Source of the DNA: Sphingobacterium rhinopitheci
Lineage (GTDB): Bacteria > Bacteroidota > Bacteroidia > Sphingobacteriales > Sphingobacteriaceae
NCBI RefSeq assembly: GCF_022627575.1
Contig: NZ_JADEYQ010000019.1
Location: 1 to 43,113 of the forward strand
DNA length: 43,113 bases
Direction: 5' to 3'
Shown here: positions 8,649 to 16,337 of the stretch, one piece after another
Numbering within the stretch: position 1 is the first letter of the stretch
Layout of the letters: every line of letters begins with the position of its first letter
Position numbers and translations under genes: made by a program
Notes under the pieces: generated by a model
What the model was told of the DNA's origin: nothing
The model's input: only the letters and a program-made list of their open reading frames with translations
Databases searched by the model: none

Positions 8649-8960
8649 CATCTTGTATGCAAGATCTAAAAAACATCTTTTATTGTTGTCATCTTGAATG
8701 CAATGAAAGATCTAAAACATTACAATCTAATCTCTCTATCTACAATAGATTCTTCCTGTCGTCAGAATGACAAGTTATGTCAACTGTCGTCAGAATGACA
8801 AAAAACATATTTGTCATCTTGAATGAAATGAAAGATCTAAAGCAATCTAATCTCTCTCTAAAATAGATTCTTCCTGTCATCAGAATGACAAGTTATGTCT
8901 ACTGTCGTCAGAATGACAAAAAACATATTTGTCATCTTGAATGCAATGAAAGATCTAAAA
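8649..8960. repeat. Cluster of imperfect palindromic repeats in the trp operon
   Basis: A head motif beginning TTGTCATCTTGAATG occurs at 8686, 8811 and 8929, with a degenerate head at about 8649. Complete units (8686-8773 and 8811-8892) end with a tail ending GTCAGAATGACAA that is roughly the reverse complement of the head, so each unit can fold into a long hairpin. An additional tail copy follows each unit (ending near 8801 and 8919), giving a tandem layout of period about 118-125 bp. The head/tail pair resembles a REP/MITE-like element type common in intergenic DNA of Bacteroidota. No coding potential was seen. The array fills most of the gap between trpD and trpF. Confidence 0.8.
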
Positions 8961-8990
8961 CACTGCATTCAAACACCTCTTTACTAAGAT

Positions 8991-9980
8991 TTACCTCCCA
9001 GTCAACTTTTTCAATGCATCCAATGCTTTCAGACCAAGTAATGACTGCTCAGCTTCATAGTAACAATCAGCAAATGATTTCTCAGGATGGAATGTTTTGA
9101 TTCCAAAAGCAGCATTAGTTAATACTACATTGTTTTGTACCTCATTGCCTTGTCCTTCGATAATCACTTTAAATAATTTCGTCGCATCTTCAACTGTATC
9201 ACCACCTGCTAAGTCTTCAGCATTCACAGGTTTGAATCCTAATTCATCAACAGAATAGTAATTTTCACCTTTGTTGTTGATCACTTTAAAATCTCCTGTA
9301 AGAGAGATTTCATCATACCCATCTAATGAATGAATGATACTATATTGTTTATCTGTATTTTGGTAGAGATAGGTATATAAGCGTGCTAATTCTAAACTGA
9401 AAACTCCTACTGATTGATACTTAGGATTTGCAGGGTTTGTTAAAGGACCTAGCATATTGAAAAATGTTTTTACGCCTAAAGCACGACGTATTGGAGCAAC
9501 AGTTTTCATTGCAGGATGAAATAACGGTGCGTGCAAGAAGCATATATTTGCCTCATCCAATTGTTTGTGAAGGATATCTTTATCGTTCGTAAAAGTATAA
9601 CCTAAAGCCTCCATTACATTCGAAGAACCGCATCCCGAAGAAACACCAACATTACCATGTTTCGCCACTTTATACCCCGCTCCAGCAATCACAAATGAAG
9701 CCAATGTCGATATGTTGAAGGTATTCTTACCGTCACCACCAGTACCGCACATATCAATCAAATCATAACCATTAAAATCAAGCTTCAAACATAAATCGTA
9801 CATGGCATCACGAAACCCATTTAACTCCTCAACACGAATACTACGCATACCATAAGTCGTCATAAAGGCGGCAATTTGGTGCGGATCATAGTGGCCTGTC
9901 GTAATATTTGTAAGAATCTCGTATGCTTGTTCACGACTAAACGATTTGTATTCAAATAGATGTTTTAATATGTCTTTCAT
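8991..9980 (-). CDS. trpD: Anthranilate phosphoribosyltransferase
   Basis: TrpD transfers the phosphoribosyl group of PRPP to anthranilate. The 329-aa protein is of normal length. The PRPP/metal site is seen in DMCGTGGDGKNTFNIST, KHGNVGVSSGCGSSNVMEALG and the NMLGPLTNPANPKYQSVGV loop, all well conserved. It is the first structural gene after the promoter and leader (10047-10168): a terminator hairpin ends only 14 nt before its ATG, which implies attenuation control. It is not fused to TrpG. The next gene of the operon, trpF, lies beyond the repeat cluster. Confidence 0.97.
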   Translation of the reverse strand: MKDILKHLFEYKSFSREQAYEILTNITTGHYDPHQIAAFMTTYGMRSIRVEELNGFRDAMYDLCLKLDFNGYDLIDMCGTGGDGKNTFNISTLASFVIAGAGYKVAKHGNVGVSSGCGSSNVMEALGYTFTNDKDILHKQLDEANICFLHAPLFHPAMKTVAPIRRALGVKTFFNMLGPLTNPANPKYQSVGVFSLELARLYTYLYQNTDKQYSIIHSLDGYDEISLTGDFKVINNKGENYYSVDELGFKPVNAEDLAGGDTVEDATKLFKVIIEGQGNEVQNNVVLTNAAFGIKTFHPEKSFADCYYEAEQSLLGLKALDALKKLTGR

Positions 9981-9994
9981 AATTTTAAAAAAAG

Positions 9995-10022
9995 AAAAAG
10001 GCTTACCTTACTGGCAAGCCTA
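9995..10022 (-). terminator. Attenuator-type terminator ahead of trpD
   Basis: On the minus strand AGGCTTGCC (from 10022) pairs with GGTAAGCCT over 9 bp including one G-U, with an AGTAA loop, followed by TTTTCTTTTTTT. The T run ends 7 nt before the trpD ATG. It sits between the leader ORF and trpD, as an attenuator would. Six bases of the leader ORF (TGGCAA, 10062-10067) could pair with TTGCCA in the ascending arm. Confidence 0.75.
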
Positions 10023-10046
10023 CTATTTTTTGATTGTAATTCAAAT

Positions 10047-10094
10047 TTAAGCAATAGACATTTGCCACAACATTAATTGTTGTGCCACCACCAT
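10047..10094 (-). CDS. Putative trp operon leader peptide (15 aa)
   Basis: The short ORF encodes MVVAQQLMLWQMSIA, with a single Trp codon at position 10. It begins about 38 nt after a consensus promoter and is followed by an intrinsic terminator and then trpD. Its own RNA can form a 7-bp hairpin (CACAACA / TGTTGTG). In classical attenuation, ribosome stalling at Trp codons decides whether the terminator forms; one Trp codon is fewer than in E. coli TrpL, which has two in tandem. An in-frame upstream extension to 10253 exists but would cross the promoter, so the short form is preferred. There is no clear Shine-Dalgarno, as is usual in this phylum. Confidence 0.55.
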   Translation of the reverse strand: MVVAQQLMLWQMSIA

Positions 10095-10138
10095 GCGTTG
10101 TTTGATACTAATTGATTCAATTGTTGATTGTTTATAAA

Positions 10139-10168
10139 CAAATATCCTAAATGAATTATTAAAGTCAA
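10139..10168 (-). promoter_or_regulatory. Promoter of the trp leader/trpDFBA operon
   Basis: On the minus strand TTTTG with TTG at 10168-10166, a 19-nt spacer, and GATATTTG at 10146-10139, which matches TAnnTTTG at 7 of 8 positions. Transcription would start near 10133, about 38 nt before the leader ORF. Confidence 0.6.
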
Positions 10169-10218
10169 AATATTTATTGAGTTTTTTTATTATAATTCTT
10201 TTAAATGATTTTATTCTT

Positions 10219-10674
10219 TTAATAAAGTACAAAATGTGCTTTCCCTTTTCCATTTGCTACCAACGTGAAGGATGCAATTTTTTCTTCTTCTAGGTATACC
10301 GCAAGCATTTGCTTGTTGCGATAGTATAAAAAGTAGATATTATCTGGGTTGAGTGATTCGATATCAATGTCTTTAATATCTTTTTTAGGCATTTTACTAT
10401 AGGCTATATATGTAATTTCATCTAATTTTTTATTCATTAGATTGACACGGATTTCACCCAAACTAGCCTCTAAGTAGTCATATATGTCATTGTTAGGTTT
10501 TTCAATGGTCATATATTGGCTCAATATCACATCATAAGCAATGCTATCTTCGGCAAGCTGTGCTATAAATGAACGTAAAATAGTACTGTCACAAGTGGTA
10601 TTGGCATTTTGCTCTTGCTGAGCAAATGAAAAAAAAGAAGATAGGGTCAATACAAAAGCTAGAATTGTGCGCAT
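10219..10674 (-). CDS. Secreted hypothetical protein
   Basis: I do not recognise the family. The protein has 151 aa from the ATG at 10674, chosen because it gives a clean signal peptide (MRTILAFVLTLSSFFSFAQ). The upstream ATG at 10731 would place 19 polar residues in front of it. The mature part is small, mixed charged and hydrophobic, with one early Cys (NTTCDST) and a C-terminal strand-rich region (IYFLYYRNKQMLAVYLEEEKIASFTL). It is probably exported to the periplasm. The neighbour upstream is a DUF2795-type gene separated by a terminator; the trp promoter lies downstream. A real gene judging by length and signal peptide. Confidence 0.65.
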   Translation of the reverse strand: MRTILAFVLTLSSFFSFAQQEQNANTTCDSTILRSFIAQLAEDSIAYDVILSQYMTIEKPNNDIYDYLEASLGEIRVNLMNKKLDEITYIAYSKMPKKDIKDIDIESLNPDNIYFLYYRNKQMLAVYLEEEKIASFTLVANGKGKAHFVLY

Positions 10675-10734
10675 AGAATTGTGGTTATGATGGTTTGACA
10701 TCCAATGTAAGAGACGGCTTAGACGATACAAAAT

Positions 10735-10765
10735 AAAAATAGCACTTTCAAAAAGTGCTATTTTT
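10735..10765 (-). terminator. Terminator after the DUF2795 gene
   Basis: A perfect 14-bp stem (10735-10748 with 10752-10765) with a 3-nt loop lies 9 nt beyond the stop codon at 10774. The A/T ends of the arms give a T-run on the minus strand. Confidence 0.8.
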
Positions 10766-10773
10766 ATGATATT

Positions 10774-10995
10774 TTAATACTCGTCTTCATTGAAAAAGAA
10801 ATCGTCTTTCGTTGGATAATCAGGCCAAATTTCTTCGATAACTTCATAAGGCTCGCCATCATCTTCCAAAGCTTGAAGATTCTCAATTACCTCTACTGGA
10901 GCTCCAGAACGAATTGCATAATCGATTAATTCATCTTTTGTTGCAGGCCATGGAGCATCCTCTAAATGTGATGCTAATTCTAGTGTCCAATACAT
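10774..10995 (-). CDS. DUF2795 family small acidic protein
   Basis: A 73-aa, strongly acidic cytosolic protein that I recognise as DUF2795, widespread in Bacteroidota. Marks are the start MYWTLELASHLEDAPWPATK, the helix DELIDYAIRSGAP and the tail WPDYPTKDDFFFNEDEY. DUF2795 resembles small helical domains, and no function is established. It is monocistronic, with a consensus promoter 31 nt before the ATG and a strong terminator right after the stop, which suggests well-expressed independent transcription. Confidence 0.88.
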   Translation of the reverse strand: MYWTLELASHLEDAPWPATKDELIDYAIRSGAPVEVIENLQALEDDGEPYEVIEEIWPDYPTKDDFFFNEDEY

Positions 10996-11026
10996 AGTTT
11001 TACTATTTAATGTTTTACCTTTTTCG

Positions 11027-11056
11027 CAAAAATAGCAATATATTTAACTATTGCAA
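11027..11056 (-). promoter_or_regulatory. Promoter of the DUF2795 gene
   Basis: On the minus strand TTG at 11056-11054, spacer 19 nt, then TATTTTTG at 11034-11027, an exact TAnnTTTG. The ATG at 10995 lies 31 nt downstream. Confidence 0.65.
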
Positions 11057-11136
11057 GTTAAATACATGTTAAATGAATTTAACAACTTTAACTTGTTGAT
11101 AACTAGATTTTTATTTTTTGACGTTTATTTCTTTTT

Positions 11137-11883
11137 TTATTTATTTGGAGTTTTCCAATGATATTGCATTTGCGTGAATACTCTCTCTTGCAACGACGCT
11201 AGCTCTACGGCAGATAGATTTTTTGTAGTTATTGGTTTTAATACTTTAATATGGACCGTCCCTGGTCGCGAGCCAAATTTTTTGCCATCGTCCCATAGTA
11301 TTTTCCAAGCATCTACTATCACAACAGGGAGTAATTGTACTTCGTTATCCAATGCCAAGCGAAAAGAGCCTGACTTGAATTCATGCAATCGTGGCGGGAA
11401 TTCATCGTCTATCTTTCCTTCCGGGAATATGACTAATGATTTCCCTTCTTTCAAGGCTTTGTCAGCCTGTTTGAATGCTTTGAATGCTGACACACGACTA
11501 GAGCGATCCACTGCAATATCTATAGTCTTAAAGAATGTACGTGTTACAGGATTATGAAGTAATTCGGATTTACCGATAAAAGATATCGGTTGTTTACATA
11601 GATAGGTTACTGCCGTAATATCTAATAATGAAGTATGATTGGGACAGATGACATAGTTTTTAGACCAGTCAATATCACTTTCATATTCAATCTTAAACTT
11701 TATTCCTACACTGTAGGCAGCAAGGATAGTCATCCATTTTCTACAAAAGGCTATGTGCCGATAATATTTCTGTGGATTCTTTATAAAAAAATAAAGAAAT
11801 GGATAGAAAATACAAAAGAAAATGAAAACGGAAGATAAATATAAGGTTGTATGTGCTCTTCTTAACAGATTTAACATACACAA
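11137..11883 (-). CDS. 1-acyl-sn-glycerol-3-phosphate acyltransferase (PlsC family)
   Basis: The protein acylates lysophosphatidate or a similar lysophospholipid in the inner membrane. It has 248 aa with one strong membrane segment (about 14-36) and then the PlsC acyltransferase domain. Block I is NHTSLLD (the NHxxxxD catalytic His and Asp, about 81-87), followed by FIGKSELLHNP, block III FPEGKID near 154, and a VVIVDAW strand. An ATG two codons in (11877, MLNLLRR) is an equally good start. It is a single gene between two terminators, downstream of the M20 peptidase and on the same strand. Exact acceptor lipid unknown. Confidence 0.87.
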   Translation of the reverse strand: MCMLNLLRRAHTTLYLSSVFIFFCIFYPFLYFFIKNPQKYYRHIAFCRKWMTILAAYSVGIKFKIEYESDIDWSKNYVICPNHTSLLDITAVTYLCKQPISFIGKSELLHNPVTRTFFKTIDIAVDRSSRVSAFKAFKQADKALKEGKSLVIFPEGKIDDEFPPRLHEFKSGSFRLALDNEVQLLPVVIVDAWKILWDDGKKFGSRPGTVHIKVLKPITTKNLSAVELASLQERVFTQMQYHWKTPNK

Positions 11884-11905
11884 AGATATAATATGTTGGT
11901 AAATA

Positions 11906-11943
11906 AAAAATAAAGGGGCTAAATTATCAGCCCCTTTATTTTT
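11906..11943 (-). terminator. Terminator after the M20 peptidase gene
   Basis: A stem with GC core AAAGGGGCT/AGCCCCTTT (arms about 11906-11920 and 11929-11943) lies at the stop of the gene above. Both flanks are A/T runs, so termination on the minus strand is well supported. Confidence 0.75.
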
Positions 11944-13312
11944 ATTTGCTTAATTCAGCATAATATTTGTGGAACAAAGGAATAGTTTCGATTCCTTTTA
12001 AGTAATTCTCAATACCGTATTTCTCATTTGGAGAGTGTAGGTTGTCACTATCTAAGCCAAATCCCAAAAGAACAGTTTTAATGCCTAATTCTTTTTCAAA
12101 TAATGCTACAATAGGAATAGATCCACCGCCACGTGTAGGAATAGGTTTTTTGTTAAATGTAACCTCTAACGCTTTCTCTGCTGCTTTGTATGCAATACTA
12201 TCCGTAGGAGTAACAACAGGCTCACCACCATGATGCGGTTTTACAGTCACTTGAACATTGCTAGGAGCGATTCCTTCAAAGTGATCTTTGAATAATTTTG
12301 TGATTTTGTGTGAATCTTGGTTTGGTACCAAACGCATAGAAATCTTAGCAAATGCTTTAGATGGCAATACTGTCTTAGCACCTTCGCCAATGTAACCACC
12401 CCATATACCATTCACTTCTAACGTAGGACGGATACCTGTACGCTCAATTGTTGTATAACCTTCTTCTCCCCAAACATCACTAACGCCTAAATCAGTTTTA
12501 TATTCTTCGATATCGAAAGGAGCTTCATTTAAAGCTTTTCTTTCTTCAGCTGTCAATTCAACGACATCGTCATAGAATCCTGGGATAGCAATATGGTTGT
12601 TCTCGTCATGCAATGAAGCGATCAATTTAGCTAAGATTGTAGCTGGGTTGGCAACAGCACCTCCGTATACACCAGAGTGTAAGTCGCGGTTAGGACCTGT
12701 TACTTCTACTTCTACATATGATAAACCACGTAATCCAGTTTCTAGAGACGGGTTTTCTAAGCTAATCATTGAAGTATCAGAAATAACGATTACATCAGCT
12801 TTTAAGCGTTCTTTATTTGCAGCAACAAAAATACCCAAGTTCTCAGAACCTACTTCTTCTTCACCTTCAATCATAAATTTTACGTTACACGCTAATTGGT
12901 TTTCACGAACCATATACTCAAAAGCTTTCACGTGCATATAAAATTGACCTTTGTCATCTGCAGCACCACGAGCATAGATTTTACCATCACGAACGGTAGG
13001 CTCAAATGGTGGCGTATGCCACAATTCTAATGGATCTGCAGGTTGAACGTCATAGTGACCATATACTAATACAGTAGGCAATGAAGCGTCAAATATTTTT
13101 TCACCATATACAATTGGATAACCAGCTGTAGGACAGATTTCTACATTGTCAGCACCAGCATCTTTTAGTTTTTGGGCTACAAATTCTGCTGTATTTAATA
13201 CGCCTTCTTTATACTGAGGATCAGCACTAACAGAAGGGAAACGTAATAATTCGAATAATTCTTCTAAGAAGCGATCTTTATTCGCTTCCACATAATCTTT
13301 GATGTTTTGCAT
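11942..13312 (-). CDS. M20 family metallo-dipeptidase
   Basis: A 456-aa cytosolic di-zinc exopeptidase of the M20/M25/M40 group. Zinc ligands appear in order: His86 and Asp88 in YGHYDVQPAD, Asp119/120 in GAADDKGQ, the catalytic Glu pair in EGEEEVGSE (149-157), Asp179 in VISDTS, and a late His in DNLHSPNEKYG. A dimerisation domain is inserted at about 195-330 (DLHSGVYGG marks its start). The family hydrolyses dipeptides and related short peptides (CNDP-like group). A -7-like TATTTTTG is read on the minus strand at 13337-13330, about 17 nt before the ATG. Single gene with terminator. Confidence 0.92.
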   Translation of the reverse strand: MQNIKDYVEANKDRFLEELFELLRFPSVSADPQYKEGVLNTAEFVAQKLKDAGADNVEICPTAGYPIVYGEKIFDASLPTVLVYGHYDVQPADPLELWHTPPFEPTVRDGKIYARGAADDKGQFYMHVKAFEYMVRENQLACNVKFMIEGEEEVGSENLGIFVAANKERLKADVIVISDTSMISLENPSLETGLRGLSYVEVEVTGPNRDLHSGVYGGAVANPATILAKLIASLHDENNHIAIPGFYDDVVELTAEERKALNEAPFDIEEYKTDLGVSDVWGEEGYTTIERTGIRPTLEVNGIWGGYIGEGAKTVLPSKAFAKISMRLVPNQDSHKITKLFKDHFEGIAPSNVQVTVKPHHGGEPVVTPTDSIAYKAAEKALEVTFNKKPIPTRGGGSIPIVALFEKELGIKTVLLGFGLDSDNLHSPNEKYGIENYLKGIETIPLFHKYYAELSK

Positions 13313-13616
13313 GTCAAAAATGATTTTTACAAAAATAGCGAATTAATATATATAATTCTTTATTCTATTTTTTTATGTAATTACGATTACTTTTGCATCT
13401 TATAAACCAAAGATCGTGCTACATCTTTTTTTTTAAACCTATTAGTTACTATTAATGGTCATTCATAGTATAGGCTTTAATTGTATGTCTCTGAATACTT
13501 GTGAAAATATTTTTATTTATAATTCATTTCACCTGTAACATTTTGGGATATTGATCAACTAATACGTTTAATTAATGTACTTTATTTCCATTATCTATAA
13601 TAAACTTAATTATTTT
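13313..13616. other. Divergent intergenic region (M20 gene / first OMP gene)
   Basis: This 304-bp region holds two -7-like boxes: TATTTTTG on the minus strand (13337-13330) for the M20 gene, and TACTTTTG on the plus strand (13388-13395), which may serve the outer membrane gene with a leader of about 220 nt. Neither has a convincing -33 TTG. Nothing else is recognised. Confidence 0.4.
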
Positions 13617-16331
13617 ATGAAAGGAGTTATCCTATTATTGATTTCTGTTTTTTGTCTCCAAGTAACAGGTTTTTCACAAAGTGTCATAACCGGCAATGTA
13701 GTTGATAAAAAGGAAAATTTGAAATTAGAAAATGCAACTATTATGTTGTTGCAAGCCAAAGATTCTATTTTAGTAGATTTTGTAAGAACAAATTCTGCTG
13801 GTAAATTTGAATTGAAGAAACCTAATCAAGGTGATTTTCTAGTTATTGTTTCTTATCCCAAATATGCTGATTTCTATCAGTTACTATCACCAAATAGTGA
13901 GGGCAACCTAGGTGATATTGGACTTCAAAGTGTGGAGAATTTGATTGAAGAGGTTGTGGTCAATCGCCGTGCAGCTATCACGCTAAAAGGAGATACGACG
14001 GAGTATGATGCTTCCCAATTTACAGTAGAAAAGAATGCTAAAGTAGAAGATTTACTGAAAGTATTACCAGGTATTACGGTAGATGCTTCAGGAAAGATAA
14101 CAGCTCAAGGTAAGACTGTAGAAAAAGTTTTAGTTGATGGGGAAGAGTTTTTTGGGGATGATCCTATCCTTGTAACGCGAAATATCCGCTCCGATATGGT
14201 AGATAAAGTGCAGGTATATGAAAAGAAATCTGATCAAGCCGAGCGTACAGGAGTAGATGATGGCATACGTACGCAGACTATCAATGTGAAGTTGAAAGAA
14301 GATGCTAAGCACGGTGTTTTTGGAAAAGCTGAGGCAGGTGTTGGCACAGATAAGTTTTATTTGGGCCAAGGGTTCTTAAATTATTTCAAAAAATCATTAC
14401 GCGTTTCTGCATTCTTGATTACTAGCAATAACGGTAAAACTAGCCTTAGTGGCAATGAGTCTGATATTATCGATGGTGGCGAGTGGGGTGATGGAAATTA
14501 CCGTGGTGAGGGAATTCCCGTAACTACAAATACAGGGTTATTCTATTCTGATAAATCAGCTAATGATAAACACAAATGGAGATTGGATTATAAATACAAT
14601 CAATTGAGTACAGATGTTGATCGTAATGTTTTTATTCAAAACTCACTTCGTGATACGGTACTATTAACAAATAGTGATTCTAAAGGTAACAATTCGAATA
14701 AGCGTAATAATTTTAGTTTTAAAAATGAATCAAAATTTGACTCCTTAACAACATTAACGATATGGGCAGGAGCAGGGAATAATAATTCGGAGAATATCAG
14801 TAATTCTATTTCCAAAACTGTAGATCAATTTGGAAATCGTATCAATGAAAGTAATAGAGATTTTTATGCGGATAGCAAATCGACGTCATTTAATGCTTCA
14901 GGATTATTTACACGCAAGTTTAGTAAGCAAGGACGTTCGTTGTCTTTCTATTATGGTTTGAATGGTGCTGAAAGTAAGGGTAATCAATTGATAAATTCTA
15001 AATTGAGTTATTATGTAGATAATGCTTGGGTGCGTGATGATGTTATTGATCAGCGCAAACTGAATGATGATAAGTCATTTGATCAAGGAGCTAGCCTAAG
15101 TTATTCGGAGCCTTTCTCGAAGAAATTTGTCGCTACTGTGGAGTATAAACTGAACAATACGAACAATTCAAATAAAGTAGAATCATATAATAAAGACGCT
15201 ACAACAGGAGAATATGATCAGTTTGATGCGCTATTTAGTAATAATTTTGATTATAACACTTTTAAAAACACGTATTCTCTTTCGTTTAATTATAAGCCTA
15301 TAGAAAAGATTAATTTCAATATGTCCAATTTCTTGGAGCAAAGTAGTTTGAAGCAAGTGGATAATTATACCAATAATGAGATGAAAAGATCATTCTTAGT
15401 ATACGCACCTAATATTCGATTGAACTATGATATATCTAAAACCAAACAGTTAAATGTTGACTATAGAGGAGAGAATATATTACCTTCATTAAGTCAGATA
15501 CAGCCGCTACGTTCCAATATTGATCCTTTGAATGAGTATTTGGGTAATGAAAACCTTATAAATGCTTATACACATAATGTGAGTGCTTTTATGCGTTCTA
15601 CAAATATTATGACTTTTACTTTCTGGGGAGGAGGAATAACTGGAGCTAGTACGAAAGACGCTTTGATTCAAAATGTGTTGACTGATTCGGAAGGTAAGAA
15701 TACCTATACTTGGGAAAATTTATCTGCTAATAATAATAAAAGTATCACTTTATTTGCTTTCTATTACACGACATTGATCAAAAAGTATCAAATTAGACAT
15801 GGTATTTCACCTAATTTTTCAGTGTACGAAAATTATAATTACATCAATGGTACTTTGGCAAAAGCAACAAATGAAAATTACACATTGGGTTATGGAATTC
15901 AAAAATCAACAACTAAAGGATTGGATTTCGATCTGAATTTGAGGCCTGGATACAGCGTACAAAGAAACTCAATCCGTAAGGATTCTGAAAGTAATGGGTT
16001 TACATTTAATGTTGATGGGAACTTCAAATACTTTTTGCCTAAAAAGTTCCAGTTTGAAACCAACTTTACCTATATCTATCAAGCACCAACGGAGGTATAT
16101 AAAGAGAAATTTGAGCGCTTCTTAATCAATCCTTCTCTATCAAAGAAATTTTTGGCTAATGAAACTTTGATGCTGACTTTGGCGGTTAATGATATACTAA
16201 ATCAAAATGTGGGGTACTCACGTAACCAATCCGGTACACAGTTGACCGAAAGAAGGTATAATACCATAGGAAGGTATTATATGTTGAAAATGTCTTGGGA
16301 GATTAATAAAATGTTTGTAAAATCGAACTAA
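13617..16331 (+). CDS. Outer membrane beta-barrel protein (OMP_b-brl_3), copy 1
   Basis: A 904-aa outer membrane protein. I use the ATG at 13617 because it gives a signal peptide (MKGVILLLISVFCLQVTGFS); the ATG at 13575 would add 14 residues in front of it. Domains: carboxypeptidase-regulatory-like beta-sandwich (about 22-105, SVITGNVVDKKENLKLENAT), a plug-like segment (about 120-235) with LKGDTTEYDAS, VEDLLKVLPGITVDASGKI and VLVDGEEFFGDDP, then a long beta-barrel ending KMSWEINKMFVKSN. There is no clear TonB box, and no SusC-type N-terminus. It forms a two-gene unit with a GLPGLI protein and has a close paralogue at 32563-35343 with the same partner. Cargo unknown; transport is inferred. Confidence 0.88.
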   Translation: MKGVILLLISVFCLQVTGFSQSVITGNVVDKKENLKLENATIMLLQAKDSILVDFVRTNSAGKFELKKPNQGDFLVIVSYPKYADFYQLLSPNSEGNLGDIGLQSVENLIEEVVVNRRAAITLKGDTTEYDASQFTVEKNAKVEDLLKVLPGITVDASGKITAQGKTVEKVLVDGEEFFGDDPILVTRNIRSDMVDKVQVYEKKSDQAERTGVDDGIRTQTINVKLKEDAKHGVFGKAEAGVGTDKFYLGQGFLNYFKKSLRVSAFLITSNNGKTSLSGNESDIIDGGEWGDGNYRGEGIPVTTNTGLFYSDKSANDKHKWRLDYKYNQLSTDVDRNVFIQNSLRDTVLLTNSDSKGNNSNKRNNFSFKNESKFDSLTTLTIWAGAGNNNSENISNSISKTVDQFGNRINESNRDFYADSKSTSFNASGLFTRKFSKQGRSLSFYYGLNGAESKGNQLINSKLSYYVDNAWVRDDVIDQRKLNDDKSFDQGASLSYSEPFSKKFVATVEYKLNNTNNSNKVESYNKDATTGEYDQFDALFSNNFDYNTFKNTYSLSFNYKPIEKINFNMSNFLEQSSLKQVDNYTNNEMKRSFLVYAPNIRLNYDISKTKQLNVDYRGENILPSLSQIQPLRSNIDPLNEYLGNENLINAYTHNVSAFMRSTNIMTFTFWGGGITGASTKDALIQNVLTDSEGKNTYTWENLSANNNKSITLFAFYYTTLIKKYQIRHGISPNFSVYENYNYINGTLAKATNENYTLGYGIQKSTTKGLDFDLNLRPGYSVQRNSIRKDSESNGFTFNVDGNFKYFLPKKFQFETNFTYIYQAPTEVYKEKFERFLINPSLSKKFLANETLMLTLAVNDILNQNVGYSRNQSGTQLTERRYNTIGRYYMLKMSWEINKMFVKSN

Positions 16332-16337
16332 TTGAAG

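Noticed and set aside
8649..8960. CRISPR array
   Set aside because: Units are palindromic over their whole length, vary in sequence, and the material between copies is itself repeated, so there are no unique spacers; no cas genes are present.
10095..10253. Upstream extension of the trp leader ORF to 68 codons
   Set aside because: It would cross the operon promoter and overlap the end of the preceding gene; the 15-codon form starting after the promoter is more economical.
11085..11115. Third DnaA-like box (TTATCAACA on the minus strand near 11095)
   Set aside because: It has a mismatch to the consensus, is alone and far from the 218-242 pair; expected by chance in AT-rich DNA.
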